From: Acidimicrobiia bacterium
GTDB taxonomy: Bacteria; Actinomycetota; Acidimicrobiia; Acidimicrobiales; Acidimicrobilacustridaceae
NCBI GenBank assembly: GCA_020832495.1
Contig: JAFIEP010000031.1
Coordinates: 1-61,531 of the forward strand
Direction: 5' to 3'
Length of the DNA: 61,531 nucleotides
Shown here: positions 38,835 to 48,026 of the stretch, one piece after another
Numbering within the stretch: the first letter of the stretch is position 1
Layout of the letters: each line of letters opens with the position of its first letter
The notes under the pieces: model-generated
What the model was told of the DNA's origin: nothing
Databases searched by the model: none
Seen by the model: only the letters and a program-made list of their open reading frames with translations
Made by a program: the position numbers and the translations under genes

Positions 38835-39728
38835 TCAGGCCCAGCCGTGGGTGCGAACGACCTCGACCATGAGCTCGCCGGCTTCGGTGGGGTTGTTCCC
38901 CACCTTGACGCCAGCACCCTCGAGCGCCTCCATCTTGGCCTGGGCCGTGCCCTTGCCACCGGAGACGATGGCCCCGGCGTGGCCCATCTTCTTGCCGGCC
39001 GGGGCGGTCACCCCAGCCACGTACGACACGACCGGCTTGGTCATCTTGGCGGCGATGAACTCGGCGGCCTCTTCCTCGGCCGATCCGCCGATCTCACCGA
39101 TCATCATCACGGCCTTGGTCTCGGGGTCGGCCTCGAAGGCCTCGAGGCAGTCGATGAACGACGTGCCGGGCACCGGGTCGCCACCGATGCCGACGCAGGT
39201 GGTCACGCCGATGTCCTGCAGCTTGAGTTCGTACAGCGCCTGGTAGGTGAGCGTCCCCGAACGGCTGACGATGCCGACCGGACCACCCTCCTTGGCGATG
39301 TGCCCGGCGGTGATGCCGATGTTGGCCTTCCCTGGCGAGATGATGCCCGGGCAGTTCGGACCCAACAGGCGCACCGAGGGGAAGTCACGACGGAGCTTGT
39401 TGTAGAACCACGCTTCGTCGTGCGCCGGCACACCTTCGGTGATGCAGACGATGAACTCGACACCACCTTCGGCGGCCTCGATCACGGCGTCGCGTACGCC
39501 GGGCGCGGGGATGAAGATGCACGAGGCGTTGGCCCCGGTCTCGGCCACGGCGTCGGCCACCGAGGCGAAGATGGGGATGCCATCAACGTCGGTGCCGGCC
39601 TTGCGGGGGTTGGTACCCGCCACCACGTTCGTGCCGTAGTCGCGGTTGAGCAGGCCGTAGTAGCGGCCCTGCGAGCCGGTGAGGCCCTGGTAGACGACCT
39701 TGGTGGTCTCGTCGACGAAGATGGCCAT
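38835..39728 (-). CDS. sucD: succinyl-CoA synthetase alpha subunit
   Basis: A 297-residue subunit of the citric acid cycle ligase that makes ATP or GTP from succinyl-CoA. CoA-binding fold at the N-terminus (VYQGLTGSQG), and the phosphorylated His is in KKMGHAGAIVSGG (about 250). GGGAGC precedes the ATG, 11 bases after sucC. Confidence 0.95.
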   Translation of the reverse strand: MAIFVDETTKVVYQGLTGSQGRYYGLLNRDYGTNVVAGTNPRKAGTDVDGIPIFASVADAVAETGANASCIFIPAPGVRDAVIEAAEGGVEFIVCITEGVPAHDEAWFYNKLRRDFPSVRLLGPNCPGIISPGKANIGITAGHIAKEGGPVGIVSRSGTLTYQALYELKLQDIGVTTCVGIGGDPVPGTSFIDCLEAFEADPETKAVMMIGEIGGSAEEEAAEFIAAKMTKPVVSYVAGVTAPAGKKMGHAGAIVSGGKGTAQAKMEALEGAGVKVGNNPTEAGELMVEVVRTHGWA

Positions 39729-39739
39729 CGTTGCTCCCG

Positions 39740-40885
39740 TCAGGCCCGCGCAGCGGCCAGCTCGGCCGCCCGGCGGGCGGCGTCCAACATGGTGGGCTCC
39801 ATCTGCAGCGAGTCGCTGAGGTGCGGCTCGAGCAGGGCTCGGCCTTCCTCGGCGTTGGTGCCGTCGAGCCGGATGACGATCGGTGCGTCGATGGACACCC
39901 GGTCGAGGGCCTCGAGGATGCCCTTGGCCACCTCTTCGCCGCGGGTGATGCCCCCGAAGATGTTGATGAGGATCGACCGCACTCGTTCGTCGTTGTTGAT
40001 GATCTCGAGTGCACCGGCCATGACGTCGGCGTTCGCACCGCCGCCGATGTCGAGGAAGTTTGCCGGCGACCCGCCCACCTGGTTGACCACGTCGAGCGTG
40101 CTCATGGCCAGCCCGGCGCCGTTGGCGATGATGCCCACCGACCCGTCGAGGCCCACGTACTGCAGGCCCTTGGCGTAGGCGGCTTCCTCACGGTCGTCGC
40201 GCACCTGGGTGGCCTCGTAGTCGCCCCATTCGTGGCGGAACTCAGCGTTGCCGTCGACGGTGACCTTGGCGTCGAGCGCATGCACCCGACCGTCGTCGGT
40301 GAGGATGAGCGGGTTGATCTCCACGAGGTCGGCATCGCCCTCGGTGTACGCCGTGTACAGCTTGGAGAGGATCTCGACGGCACCGTCGGTGGCCGCGGGG
40401 TTCAGCTTCGCATCGGCAACCCAGGCCCGGCAGGCCTCAGGCGTCAAGCCGTCGACCGGATCGACCCAGATCTTGGCGATGGCGTCGGGGTCACGCTCGG
40501 CCACCGCCTCGATCTCGACGCCGCCCTGGGCGGAGAGCATGCCGAGGTGCAGCTTGCGGGAGCGGTCGAGCGTGAAGCTGGCGTAGTACTCCTCGGCGAT
40601 GTCGGACGCTTTCTCGATCCACAGGATCCGCACGACGTGGCCCTTGATGTCGAGGCCCAAGATGTTGGTGGCGTGGTGCCGCACCTCGTCGGCATCGCTG
40701 GCCAACTTCACACCGCCGGCCTTGCCGCGGCCGCCGGCGTGCACCTGCGCCTTGACCACCACCGGGTAGCCGATGGTCTCGGCGGCATCCACCGCCTGCT
40801 CCACCGTGTCGACCGCCCGACCGTCACTGACGGGAATGTCGAATCGTGCGAAGAACTGCTTGCCCTGGTATTCGAGAAGGTCCAC
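39740..40885 (-). CDS. sucC: succinyl-CoA synthetase beta subunit (ADP-forming type)
   Basis: A 381-residue ATP-grasp subunit: DLLEYQGKQFFARF start, VVKAQVHAGGRGKAGGVKL nucleotide loop, EINPLILT metal site and NIFGGITRG CoA/phosphate loop. It partners SucD. GTG start with TAGGGT six bases upstream, so the sucCD transcript is leaderless. A malate-CoA ligase role cannot be excluded by eye given the malyl-CoA lyase in the window, but SucC is the simplest reading. Confidence 0.94.
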   Translation of the reverse strand: MDLLEYQGKQFFARFDIPVSDGRAVDTVEQAVDAAETIGYPVVVKAQVHAGGRGKAGGVKLASDADEVRHHATNILGLDIKGHVVRILWIEKASDIAEEYYASFTLDRSRKLHLGMLSAQGGVEIEAVAERDPDAIAKIWVDPVDGLTPEACRAWVADAKLNPAATDGAVEILSKLYTAYTEGDADLVEINPLILTDDGRVHALDAKVTVDGNAEFRHEWGDYEATQVRDDREEAAYAKGLQYVGLDGSVGIIANGAGLAMSTLDVVNQVGGSPANFLDIGGGANADVMAGALEIINNDERVRSILINIFGGITRGEEVAKGILEALDRVSIDAPIVIRLDGTNAEEGRALLEPHLSDSLQMEPTMLDAARRAAELAAARA

Positions 40886-40891
40886 GAGCGC

Positions 40892-40897
40892 ACCCTA
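40892..40897 (-). promoter_or_regulatory. leaderless -10 box TAGGGT for sucCD
   Basis: On the minus strand TAGGGT is followed by six bases and the GTG at 40885. Confidence 0.55.
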
Positions 40898-40974
40898 CAC
40901 AGCAGCGCGAAGGGCATCCCAAACCGACGCCGACACCCCGACGGGCACGCTTGCACGCCGCCCGGCGCTCTTCC

Positions 40975-41394
40975 TCACCCAGTGTCAGCAGCCTGCTCGC
41001 GCTCGTCGAGTGCCCGTTCCAGCCACGTGGAGATGTCGTCCAGCGCGGCGCCGGGGGTGAACACCTCGGCCACCCCGGCCGCCTTCAGTTCGTCGATGTC
41101 GCCGTCGGGCACGATGCCCCCGCCGAAGACGACCACGTCGTCGAGCCCACGCGCAGCGAGCTCGGTCACCACCCGGGGGAACAGCGTCAGATGTGCCCCG
41201 GAGAGGACCGACAGCCCGACGGCGTCGGCGTCCTCCTGCACGGCGGCCTCGGCCACCTGCTCAGGGGTCTGGAACAGCCCGGTGTAGATGACCTCGAACC
41301 CGGCGTCACGCAGCGCCCGGGCGATGACCTTGACCCCGCGATCGTGTCCGTCGAGTCCTGGCTTGGCCACCACCACCCGATACGTGCGCCGCAT
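40975..41394 (-). CDS. cobalamin-binding small subunit of an acyl-CoA mutase
   Basis: A 139-residue stand-alone B12 domain of the methylmalonyl-CoA mutase C-terminal type. The base-off B12 motif DGHDRG (DxHxxG) is in [13 protein letters not shown] near residue 15, with LSVLSGAH and FGGGI downstream. In the family it pairs with a separate catalytic subunit of methylmalonyl-, isobutyryl- or 2-hydroxyisobutyryl-CoA mutase; no large subunit is in the window. Leaderless start: TACGCT seven bases before the ATG. The gene lies 89 bases upstream-facing from sucC on the same strand. Confidence 0.88.
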   Translation of the reverse strand: MRRTYRVVVAKPGLDGHDRGVKVIARALRDAGFEVIYTGLFQTPEQVAEAAVQEDADAVGLSVLSGAHLTLFPRVVTELAARGLDDVVVFGGGIVPDGDIDELKAAGVAEVFTPGAALDDISTWLERALDEREQAADTG

Positions 41395-41401
41395 GCCTGC
41401 C

Positions 41402-41407
41402 AGCGTA
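41402..41407 (-). promoter_or_regulatory. leaderless -10 box TACGCT
   Basis: On the minus strand TACGCT ends seven bases before the ATG at 41394 of the B12-binding subunit. Confidence 0.45.
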
Positions 41408-41454
41408 GACCGACGGGCGATGCGATCCCGCCGGGGCGGGACGGGTCGCAGACC

Positions 41455-42357
41455 TCAGCGACGACCGACGGGGTGGACGGTGCGGTGGGCCACGAACTCC
41501 GGTCGGGGCGGGGTCCCGGCAAAGGGAGTCCCGAGTGGGTTGTCGACGGAGTTGTAAACGATGAACAGGTTGCTGCGGGCGAACGGGGTGATGTTGGAGT
41601 TCGACCCGTGCATGCAGTTGCTGTCGAACACCAGCGCGGAGCCCACCCCGCCAGTGATCTGGCAGATCCCGTGCTCACCCACCAGCCGAGCCAGGTTGTC
41701 GTCGTCGGGGACACCGACCTGCTGTGAACGCAGCGACTGCCGGTAGTGCCGCTCGGGCGTGGCCCCCACGCACCCGACGAACACCCGGTGCGACCCCGGG
41801 ATGATCATCACGCTGCCGTTCACCTCGGTGTTCTCCGTCAAGGCCACCGAGATGGACACGGCGCGCATGGCGGGCATCCCGTCCTCGCCGTGCCAGGTCT
41901 CGAAGTCGGAGTGCCAGTAGAACTCACGCCCCCGATAGCCGGGTTTGAAGTTGACCCGGCTCTGGTGGACGTAGACCTCCGACCCCAGGATCTGTCGAGC
42001 GCGCCCCGCCAACCGCTCGTCGGCCACCAGATCGGCAAAGACGTCGCTGACCCGGTGGATGTCGAACACCGAGCGAACCTGATCCGAGTCGGGCTCGCGC
42101 ACCACCAGCTCGGTCGTCGCCAGTTCCGGATCGGCAGCCAGTCGGAACGCCTCGTCCTGCAGCACGGCCACCTCGCCGGTGTCGACGAGTTGGTCGACGG
42201 TCAGAAAGCCTCGCCGGTCGTAGTCGACCAGGTCGTCCGGTGCGATCGGTCCGTCGAGGTCACCCCAGACGACCGGCTCACGCCGGGGCACGACCAGCGG
42301 TTCGGAGTCCAACCGAGAGCGGTAGGCGGTGGCACGACGGGCGGTGGCCAAACTCAC
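41455..42357 (-). CDS. ectD: ectoine 5-hydroxylase
   Basis: A 300-residue Fe(II)/2-oxoglutarate dioxygenase converting ectoine to 5-hydroxyectoine. The signature region FYWHSDFETWHGEDGMP holds the His and Asp iron ligands and GSHRV the second His; the nearby NFKPGYRG and SISVALTEN are family sequence. Its start overlaps ectC's stop by 4 bases. Presence of EctD shows that hydroxyectoine, a stress and heat protectant, is made as well as ectoine. Confidence 0.95.
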   Translation of the reverse strand: MSLATARRATAYRSRLDSEPLVVPRREPVVWGDLDGPIAPDDLVDYDRRGFLTVDQLVDTGEVAVLQDEAFRLAADPELATTELVVREPDSDQVRSVFDIHRVSDVFADLVADERLAGRARQILGSEVYVHQSRVNFKPGYRGREFYWHSDFETWHGEDGMPAMRAVSISVALTENTEVNGSVMIIPGSHRVFVGCVGATPERHYRQSLRSQQVGVPDDDNLARLVGEHGICQITGGVGSALVFDSNCMHGSNSNITPFARSNLFIVYNSVDNPLGTPFAGTPPRPEFVAHRTVHPVGRR

Positions 42358-42812
42358 GACGCAACCTCCGGGGAGTGCTCCTGTTCTTCACGTGCTTCGC
42401 TGGGCGGGGCGACTGTCGAGTCACCGGCGGGTTCGGCCGCCGGATAAGAACCGTCGGGCAGGTGCACCTCGTTGCCGGTGACCGGCGGGGTGAACACGCA
42501 CACCATGCGCAGGTCGGTGTGGGCGATGACGGTGTGCCGGTCGTGGGCGTCGAGCACGTACAGCGTGCCCGGGCGGATCTCGTGTTCCTCGTCGCGGTCA
42601 CGGTCGACGAGTACCCCTTCGCCCTCGATGCAGTACACCGACTCGAGGTGGTTGCGGTACCACATCTCGGTGCTGGTGCCGGCCCGCAGGACCGTGTCGT
42701 GCAACGAGTACGACAAGCCGTCAGCGGCCAACAGCAGACGCCGGCTGTACCAGTTACCACCCTCGACATCCCGCTCGGTGCCGACGATGTTCTCGAGACG
42801 ACGGACGATCAT
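42354..42812 (-). CDS. ectC: L-ectoine synthase
   Basis: A 152-residue cupin enzyme cyclising N-gamma-acetyl-diaminobutyrate to ectoine. [16 protein letters not shown] start, [26 protein letters not shown] (metal Glu) and [11 protein letters not shown] (Tyr, His) are the family core. It is about 20 residues longer than usual, with an acidic Glu/Pro/Ser tail. It overlaps ectB and ectD by 4 bases each, so BCD translation is coupled. Confidence 0.94.
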   Translation of the reverse strand: MIVRRLENIVGTERDVEGGNWYSRRLLLAADGLSYSLHDTVLRAGTSTEMWYRNHLESVYCIEGEGVLVDRDRDEEHEIRPGTLYVLDAHDRHTVIAHTDLRMVCVFTPPVTGNEVHLPDGSYPAAEPAGDSTVAPPSEAREEQEHSPEVAS

Positions 42813-44092
42813 CCGCGTTCTCCGACGCCGGCGGCCACGTCGTCGCCGATGACGCTGTCCACCAACTCACCCAGCAGATCGAGGCCCTCGATGAGATCAT
42901 CAGGGGTGACGTTCACCGGTGGCATCAGCTTGACCACCTCGCTCTCGGCGCCCGAGGTCTCCACCAGCATGCCGGCGTCGAAGGCGGCGGCAGCCACGGC
43001 ACTGGCCACGGCGGGATCGGTGAAGCCGATGCCGCGTGCCAGTCCCTTGCCCTTCACGACGGCACCACTCTGGCGGTGCCGATCGGCGATGCCTCCCAGG
43101 GCGGCGCCCATGGTGTCGGCCCGCTCGGCGATCTGCGTGGAGAGCTTGTCGTCGGTCCAGAAGCTGAGCGCGGCGGTGGCAGTCACGAACGCCGGGTTGT
43201 TGCCCCGGAACGTGCCGTTGTGCTCGCCCGGACCCCAGATGTCGAGTTCGGGCCGCAGCAGGGTGAGTGCCATGGGGAGGCCGAACCCGGAAATGGACTT
43301 CGACAGGCACACGATGTCGGGCGTGATGCCCGACGGCTCGAACGAGAAGAACGGACCGGTACGTCCGATGGCCATCTGCACGTCGTCAACGATGAGCAGC
43401 ACGTCGTGCTCGGCGCAGATGGACTTGAGCCGTTGCAGCCAGGTGTCGGAGGCCACGTTGAGCCCGCCCTCGCCCTGCACCGTCTCCACGATCACCGCGG
43501 CGGGCAGGTCGAGGCCGCTGCCCGAGTCGGCCAAGAACATCTCGAGCACGTCGAGGCTGGGCCCCTCGTCGAGGTAGTCGCAGTAGGGCATGCGGGCCGA
43601 GTGGACCAGCGGCACACCGGCGCCACCGCGCTTCATGGCGTTGCCGGTGACCGAGAGCGAGCCCAACGTCATGCCGTGGAAGGCGTTGGTGAAACTCACC
43701 ACTGTCTCGCGGCCGGTGACCTTGCGGGCCAACTTCAGCGCCGACTCGACGGCGTTGGTGCCGGTCGGTCCCGGGAACTGCACCTTGTAGTCGAGGCCGC
43801 GGGGTTCGAGGATCACCTCGGCGAAACGCTCGAGGAACGTCCGCTTGGCCACGGTCATCATGTCGAGTCCGTGGACGATGTTGTCCTCGGCGAGGTACTC
43901 GAGCAGCGCCGCCTTGAGTTCTGGCGGGTTGTGCCCGTAGTTGAGCGCTCCGGCGCCGCTGAAGAAGTCGAGGTAGCAGCGGCCGTTCTCGTCCCACAGC
44001 CGCGTGCCCTTGGCCGTGGTGAAGACGGCAGGCCACGAGCGGCAGTAGCTACGGACCTCTGATTCGTGATCATCGAACGGTTGGACGTTCAC
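42809..44092 (-). CDS. ectB: L-2,4-diaminobutyrate transaminase
   Basis: A 427-residue class III aminotransferase making diaminobutyrate from aspartate semialdehyde with glutamate. The PLP region is [26 protein letters not shown] and the Lys in [12 protein letters not shown]. The GTG at 44092 has GGAGG seven bases upstream; a longer frame to 44254 is unsupported. It is separated from ectA by 336 bases, which look like a promoter and leader, and is coupled to ectC. Confidence 0.94.
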   Translation of the reverse strand: MNVQPFDDHESEVRSYCRSWPAVFTTAKGTRLWDENGRCYLDFFSGAGALNYGHNPPELKAALLEYLAEDNIVHGLDMMTVAKRTFLERFAEVILEPRGLDYKVQFPGPTGTNAVESALKLARKVTGRETVVSFTNAFHGMTLGSLSVTGNAMKRGGAGVPLVHSARMPYCDYLDEGPSLDVLEMFLADSGSGLDLPAAVIVETVQGEGGLNVASDTWLQRLKSICAEHDVLLIVDDVQMAIGRTGPFFSFEPSGITPDIVCLSKSISGFGLPMALTLLRPELDIWGPGEHNGTFRGNNPAFVTATAALSFWTDDKLSTQIAERADTMGAALGGIADRHRQSGAVVKGKGLARGIGFTDPAVASAVAAAAFDAGMLVETSGAESEVVKLMPPVNVTPDDLIEGLDLLGELVDSVIGDDVAAGVGERG

Positions 44093-44428
44093 TGGGAATC
44101 CTCCGGTGCCCGATGTTCCGCCGCTCGCCGACCGGTGTCGACGAACAGTGCACACGGCACCGGTGCCACAGGAGCACCCTCGGATCAGCCCGGTCCCGGT
44201 CAGTGGCGAGGCATCGCACGACGCCGCAACGAACCGCCGCAGCACCGGAGCCACCCGCCCGAGACACCGTCAGCCGCAATGTGCGGGCAACTTCCGGCAG
44301 CCTCGACGAGACCCGACGAACCCTCCCAACCGTCCGCACGAGACGCAAGCATCTCGGGCTGTAGGTGTTCGAGTTGTCACCACGAACCTAGCGAGCCATG
44401 TCCCCGAGGGCAACCTCTGAGCCGAGCG
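44093..44428 (-). promoter_or_regulatory. 336-base ectA-ectB spacer with its own promoter and leader
   Basis: No gene is seen here. On the minus strand TTGCCC (44408-44413), 17 bases, then TAGGTT (44385-44390) make a plausible promoter just after ectA. The leader to ectB would be about 285 bases. It contains the 12-base palindrome GGCACCGGTGCC (44156-44167), and GGCACCGG recurs directly before the ectB ribosome site (44103-44110), so alternative pairing around the site is possible. Confidence 0.4.
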
Positions 44429-44920
44429 TCACTCGAGCGGACCGATGCGGACGAGCACCTCTGCTTCGTGGGCTTCTGCGCCGCAGTCGGGGAAATCAGA
44501 CGCTGCGAACAGCTCCGACTCGAGCAGTTCGGCCCCGTGTCGCCGGGCGAACCCACTGAACAGCGCAGCGGACGGCGCATTGGACGGAGTGACCGTGGCC
44601 TCGACCCAGTGCGCTCCTTCGGAGTGATCCGTCAGCCACTCCAGCATGGCCATGGCCAACCCCCGACGACGTGCACCGGGGTGCACGGCCACCTGCCAGA
44701 CGAACAGCGTGTCCGGCGCAGCAGGGCGCCGATAGCCCGTGATGAACCCCACGACGGCGCCGTCGCTCTCCGCCACCACCGTGCTGGCGGCGAAGTCCCG
44801 ACACCACAGCAGGTAGGCATAGGGAGTGTTGCGATCGAGGCCCCCGGCGGCGCCGGCGAGCGTCCACAGCACCCCACCCTCGGCGGGCGTCGGATGTCGG
44901 AGGAGATGGTCGGTGGCCAT
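44429..44920 (-). CDS. ectA: L-2,4-diaminobutyrate acetyltransferase
   Basis: A 163-residue GNAT enzyme acetylating diaminobutyrate, the second step of ectoine synthesis. DRNTPYAYLLWCRDFA and VVAESDGAVVGFITGY are EctA hallmarks; VHPGARRRGLAMAML is the acetyl-CoA loop. ATG 44920 is preferred over TTG 44929: TAGGTT sits seven bases before it, giving a leaderless transcript. Order is ectA, then the spacer, then ectBCD. No ectR regulator or ask_ect aspartokinase adjoins. Confidence 0.92.
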   Translation of the reverse strand: MATDHLLRHPTPAEGGVLWTLAGAAGGLDRNTPYAYLLWCRDFAASTVVAESDGAVVGFITGYRRPAAPDTLFVWQVAVHPGARRRGLAMAMLEWLTDHSEGAHWVEATVTPSNAPSAALFSGFARRHGAELLESELFAASDFPDCGAEAHEAEVLVRIGPLE

Positions 44921-44927
44921 GGGGCCC

Positions 44928-44933
44928 AACCTA
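44928..44933 (-). promoter_or_regulatory. leaderless -10 box TAGGTT for ectA
   Basis: On the minus strand TAGGTT ends seven bases before the ATG at 44920. The same hexamer occurs in the candidate ectB promoter. Confidence 0.45.
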
Positions 44934-44964
44934 TGCTGTCGGGCAGGAGCGTCTGCCCGTCACC

Positions 44965-45552
44965 ATGCCCGTTCGTCCCACCCGCACCCGTAGTCCCCGA
45001 TCCCTCGTCCTCGGCGTGGCCGCCCTGGTCGCCGGCATCGCGGCCGTGCTCACGCTGTTCGTGCTGGCCATCCCGCGCCTGACCGAGGACGGCCGCATCG
45101 AGGCCCGCCTCGGCGAGCCGGTGTTCAGCGTCGGCTCGGCAGAGGGTCGAGCAGAGGCCATTGCCGCCGATGGTCCGATCCTGTTTCCCGATCCCGCCGG
45201 TGGGCAGCGGGAGATCTTCGTCCAGCACCTCGGATCCACGCCCGACGACGGGTGGCACGTCTTCGATGCCCGCCGCCCCGGCCAGGGACGCGAGTGCACC
45301 CTCGTCTGGGACGACGACGCCGCACAGTTCGACGACCCGTGTGACGACGCCACCGTCCCCGCCGACGGCGAGGGCCTGCGCCAGTACGGGGTGTACGTCG
45401 AGGAGGGCGAGGTGATCGTCGACCTGCGCGACGGCGCAACCGCAGGCCCGGCGAATGGGGACCCCGACACCGATGGACCCGACACGGGTGACCCCGACAC
45501 CGACGACCCCGCGGCGCCACCGATCGAGAGGACCGGCGAAGGGGCGCGGTAG
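44965..45552 (+). CDS. membrane-anchored protein with Rieske-like C-terminal region lacking its ligands
   Basis: A 195-residue protein: basic N-terminus, one helix (about 13-38: LVLGVAALVAGIAAVLTLFVLAI) and an extracytoplasmic domain. Residues 95-155 (ECTLVWDDDAAQFDDPCDD, then YGVYVEEGEVIVDL) follow the spacing of a Rieske domain, but both cluster His residues are missing, so no 2Fe-2S centre is expected. An Asp/Pro/Gly-rich tail with repeated DTD units ends the protein. The ATG is 45 bases from divergent ectA. The stop codon lies inside the bioA -10 box. Confidence 0.5.
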   Translation: MPVRPTRTRSPRSLVLGVAALVAGIAAVLTLFVLAIPRLTEDGRIEARLGEPVFSVGSAEGRAEAIAADGPILFPDPAGGQREIFVQHLGSTPDDGWHVFDARRPGQGRECTLVWDDDAAQFDDPCDDATVPADGEGLRQYGVYVEEGEVIVDLRDGATAGPANGDPDTDGPDTGDPDTDDPAAPPIERTGEGAR

Positions 45553-45555
45553 GGT
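45550..45555 (+). promoter_or_regulatory. leaderless -10 box TAGGGT for bioA
   Basis: TAGGGT is followed by six bases and the GTG at 45562. Its TAG is also the stop codon of the preceding gene. Confidence 0.55.
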
Positions 45556-45561
45556 CACGCC

Positions 45562-46863
45562 GTGCCCACCAGCGACCACGCCGACTGGATCCGCCGCGAC
45601 GCCGCCGTGGTGTGGCACGGGTTCACCCAGATGTCGTGCTACGCCGACAACACGCCGCTGATCATCGACCGCGCCGAGGGTCGCGAGCTGGTCGACACCG
45701 ACGGCAACCGCTACCTCGATGCCATCTCCTCGCTGTGGGTGACGACGCTCGGCCACCGCGTCCCCGAACTCGACGACGCCGTGCGCGCGCAGCTCGACCG
45801 CGTGGCGCACACCACCCTTCTCGGCAACGGCAACACCGCCACCATCCGCTTCACCGAGGCGCTGGTACCCAGGCTCCCCACACCCGGCTGCCACGTGCTC
45901 TACGCCTCCGATGGCGCCGCTGCCGTTGAGCAGGCGCTGCGCATCGCCTTCCAGTGGTGGACGAACCAGGGAGAGCACTCCCGACAGCACTACCTGGCGC
46001 TGGGCGACGCCTATCACGGCGACACCATCGGCGCACTCTCACTCGGCGCCGGTGGGTTCGGCACCGATGTCTACGATCCACTGCGCTTCCCTGTGCTGCG
46101 GACGCCTGGGTACCACGACCCCCACTGGGACGACGCCGCGGTGGCGGCCCTCGACGAGCACGGCGACGAACTGGCCGCGTTGGTGATCGAACCGCTGGTA
46201 CAGGGGGCGGCGGGCATGGCCGTGACCACGCCACAGCAGGTCCGCCGCGTGGTGGACCACGCCCAGGCGCTCGGGATCCTCGTCATCGCCGACGAGGTCG
46301 CCGTCGGCTTCGGACGCACCGGCACGCTGTTCGCCTCTGAGCAGTGCGGCATCGAGCCGGACCTGGTGGCGATGGGCAAGGGCATCACCGGCGGCTACCT
46401 ACCCCTGTCAGCTACGGCAGCGTCGCCCAAGGTGTACGACGGCTTTCTGGGCGAGGACCTCAGCGAGACCACCCTCTACCACGGCCACAGTTACAGCGGG
46501 AACGCCTTGGCCTGCGCCGTGGCACTCCGCCACCTCGAGCTGCTCGACGACTGGGACGTGCTGACCAACGTCGTGGCCCGCGCCGACGAGTTGGGCACCC
46601 TGTTGGCCGAGCAGGTCACCGACGCACCCGGCGTCGGGGACGTTCGCCGGCGAGGCCTGATGACCGGTGTCGAGCTCGCACCGCCCGCCGATGGGCTCCG
46701 CTGGGGTCGTCGTGTCTGCGCCGCCGCCGTGCGCCGAGGTGTCCTCTTGCGTCCCCTGGGCGACGTCGTCGTGCTCATGCCGCCGCTCACGGTCACCGCC
46801 GAAGAGATCAACCGCATCGTCGAGACGTTGGCCGCTGCGCTGGACGAGGTCTGCGGCGATTGA
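45562..46863 (+). CDS. bioA: adenosylmethionine-8-amino-7-oxononanoate aminotransferase
   Basis: A 433-residue class III aminotransferase using SAM as amino donor to make 7,8-diaminononanoate. WIRRDAAVVWHGFTQM start, ISSLWVTTLGHR, YASDGAAAVEQALRIAFQWW, ADEVAVGFGRTG and the PLP Lys in MGKGITGGYLPLS match BioA. GTG start six bases after TAGGGT. It heads a bioA-bioF-bioD cluster; bioB is not in the window. Confidence 0.95.
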   Translation: MPTSDHADWIRRDAAVVWHGFTQMSCYADNTPLIIDRAEGRELVDTDGNRYLDAISSLWVTTLGHRVPELDDAVRAQLDRVAHTTLLGNGNTATIRFTEALVPRLPTPGCHVLYASDGAAAVEQALRIAFQWWTNQGEHSRQHYLALGDAYHGDTIGALSLGAGGFGTDVYDPLRFPVLRTPGYHDPHWDDAAVAALDEHGDELAALVIEPLVQGAAGMAVTTPQQVRRVVDHAQALGILVIADEVAVGFGRTGTLFASEQCGIEPDLVAMGKGITGGYLPLSATAASPKVYDGFLGEDLSETTLYHGHSYSGNALACAVALRHLELLDDWDVLTNVVARADELGTLLAEQVTDAPGVGDVRRRGLMTGVELAPPADGLRWGRRVCAAAVRRGVLLRPLGDVVVLMPPLTVTAEEINRIVETLAAALDEVCGD

Positions 46864-48026
46864 CTCCACCCGCCGACCGCGCCACGTCGTCGTGGGGTCC
46901 GCGTGTGGATGCGGACCTCGACGCCATCCGGGCAGCCGACCGGTGGCGCACCCCACGGACGTTCGACGCCCACGGCCCGACCGGCACCGTGGCGGCGTCC
47001 TCGACCCAGCCAGCTCGACCGATGGTGTCGTTCGCCTCGAACGATTACCTGGGTCTCAGCAGCCACCCGACGCTGGCCCGCGCCGCTACTGACGCCATCG
47101 AACGCTGGGGCACCGGCGCAACGGCATCCCGTTTGGTGGTCGGCACCCGACCGGTGCACGCGGACCTCGAGGATGCGCTCGCCGCATGGAAGGGCACCGA
47201 TGCTGCGGTGGTGTTCTCGAGCGGCTACGCCGCCAACCTCGGTACCATCACCGCCCTGGCCCAGCGGGGGGTGCTCGTCTGTTCCGACGAGCGCAACCAC
47301 GCCTCGATCATCGATGGTTGCCGCCTGGCCCGGGCCAACGGCGCCGACCTCGAGATCTACCGCCACGGCGATGTCGACCATCTCGATCGCCTCCTCAGCA
47401 CCGCAGGTACCCGACCGACGATGGTGGTCACCGACACCGTCTTCTCCATGGACGGCGACGTGGCTCCCGTCGCCGAGCTGGTGGCCTGCTGCGAGCGCCA
47501 CGACACCCTCGTCGTCCTCGACGATGCCCACGACGTGTTCGATGATGGCCACATCGCCGACACCCCCCTTCCGGTGGTACGGATCGGCACCCTGTCGAAG
47601 ATGCTCGGCAGCCTGGGCGGCTTCGTGGCCTGTCCCCGGCCGATCGCGGAGCTCATCGTGAACCGCGCCCGGCCCTACATCTTCACCACGGCGCTGAGCC
47701 CGGCGGACGCCGCCGCCGCCCTGGCGGCCGTCGAGCTGGTGCAGGGTCCCGAGGGCGACCGACGACGCCACCAGCTGCGCGAGCTGATCGACTGCGTACG
47801 GCCAGGTCACCCCACTCCCATCGTGGCGGTCATCGTGGGTGACGAGGCCCGGACGGTGGCCCTGTCCGAACGCCTCGGGACCGAGGGTTTCCTGGTCCCG
47901 GCCATACGACCACCGACCGTGCCCCACGGCACGTCCCGGCTGCGGATCGCGCTCGCAGCCGATCACGACCCCGCCGATGCCCGCCGTCTGGCCTCGGCCA
48001 TCGGAGCCACCCTGGAGGCCACATGA
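46860..48026 (+). CDS. bioF: 8-amino-7-oxononanoate synthase
   Basis: A PLP enzyme of about 388 residues condensing pimeloyl-thioester with alanine. VSFASNDYLGLSSHP, GTGATASRLVVGT, FSSGYAANLG, DDAHDVFDDG and the Lys in TLSKMLGSLGG are BioF/KBL-type motifs. The start is uncertain: TTG at 46860 overlaps the bioA stop (TTGA), GTG at 46905 is the other choice and would shorten the protein by 15 residues. It overlaps bioD by 4 bases. Confidence 0.9.
   Translation: MTPPADRATSSWGPRVDADLDAIRAADRWRTPRTFDAHGPTGTVAASSTQPARPMVSFASNDYLGLSSHPTLARAATDAIERWGTGATASRLVVGTRPVHADLEDALAAWKGTDAAVVFSSGYAANLGTITALAQRGVLVCSDERNHASIIDGCRLARANGADLEIYRHGDVDHLDRLLSTAGTRPTMVVTDTVFSMDGDVAPVAELVACCERHDTLVVLDDAHDVFDDGHIADTPLPVVRIGTLSKMLGSLGGFVACPRPIAELIVNRARPYIFTTALSPADAAAALAAVELVQGPEGDRRRHQLRELIDCVRPGHPTPIVAVIVGDEARTVALSERLGTEGFLVPAIRPPTVPHGTSRLRIALAADHDPADARRLASAIGATLEAT

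Noticed and set aside
44070-44348. A 92-codon frame in the ectA-ectB spacer
   Set aside because: No family resemblance, no ribosome site, and composition like the shadow frames elsewhere.
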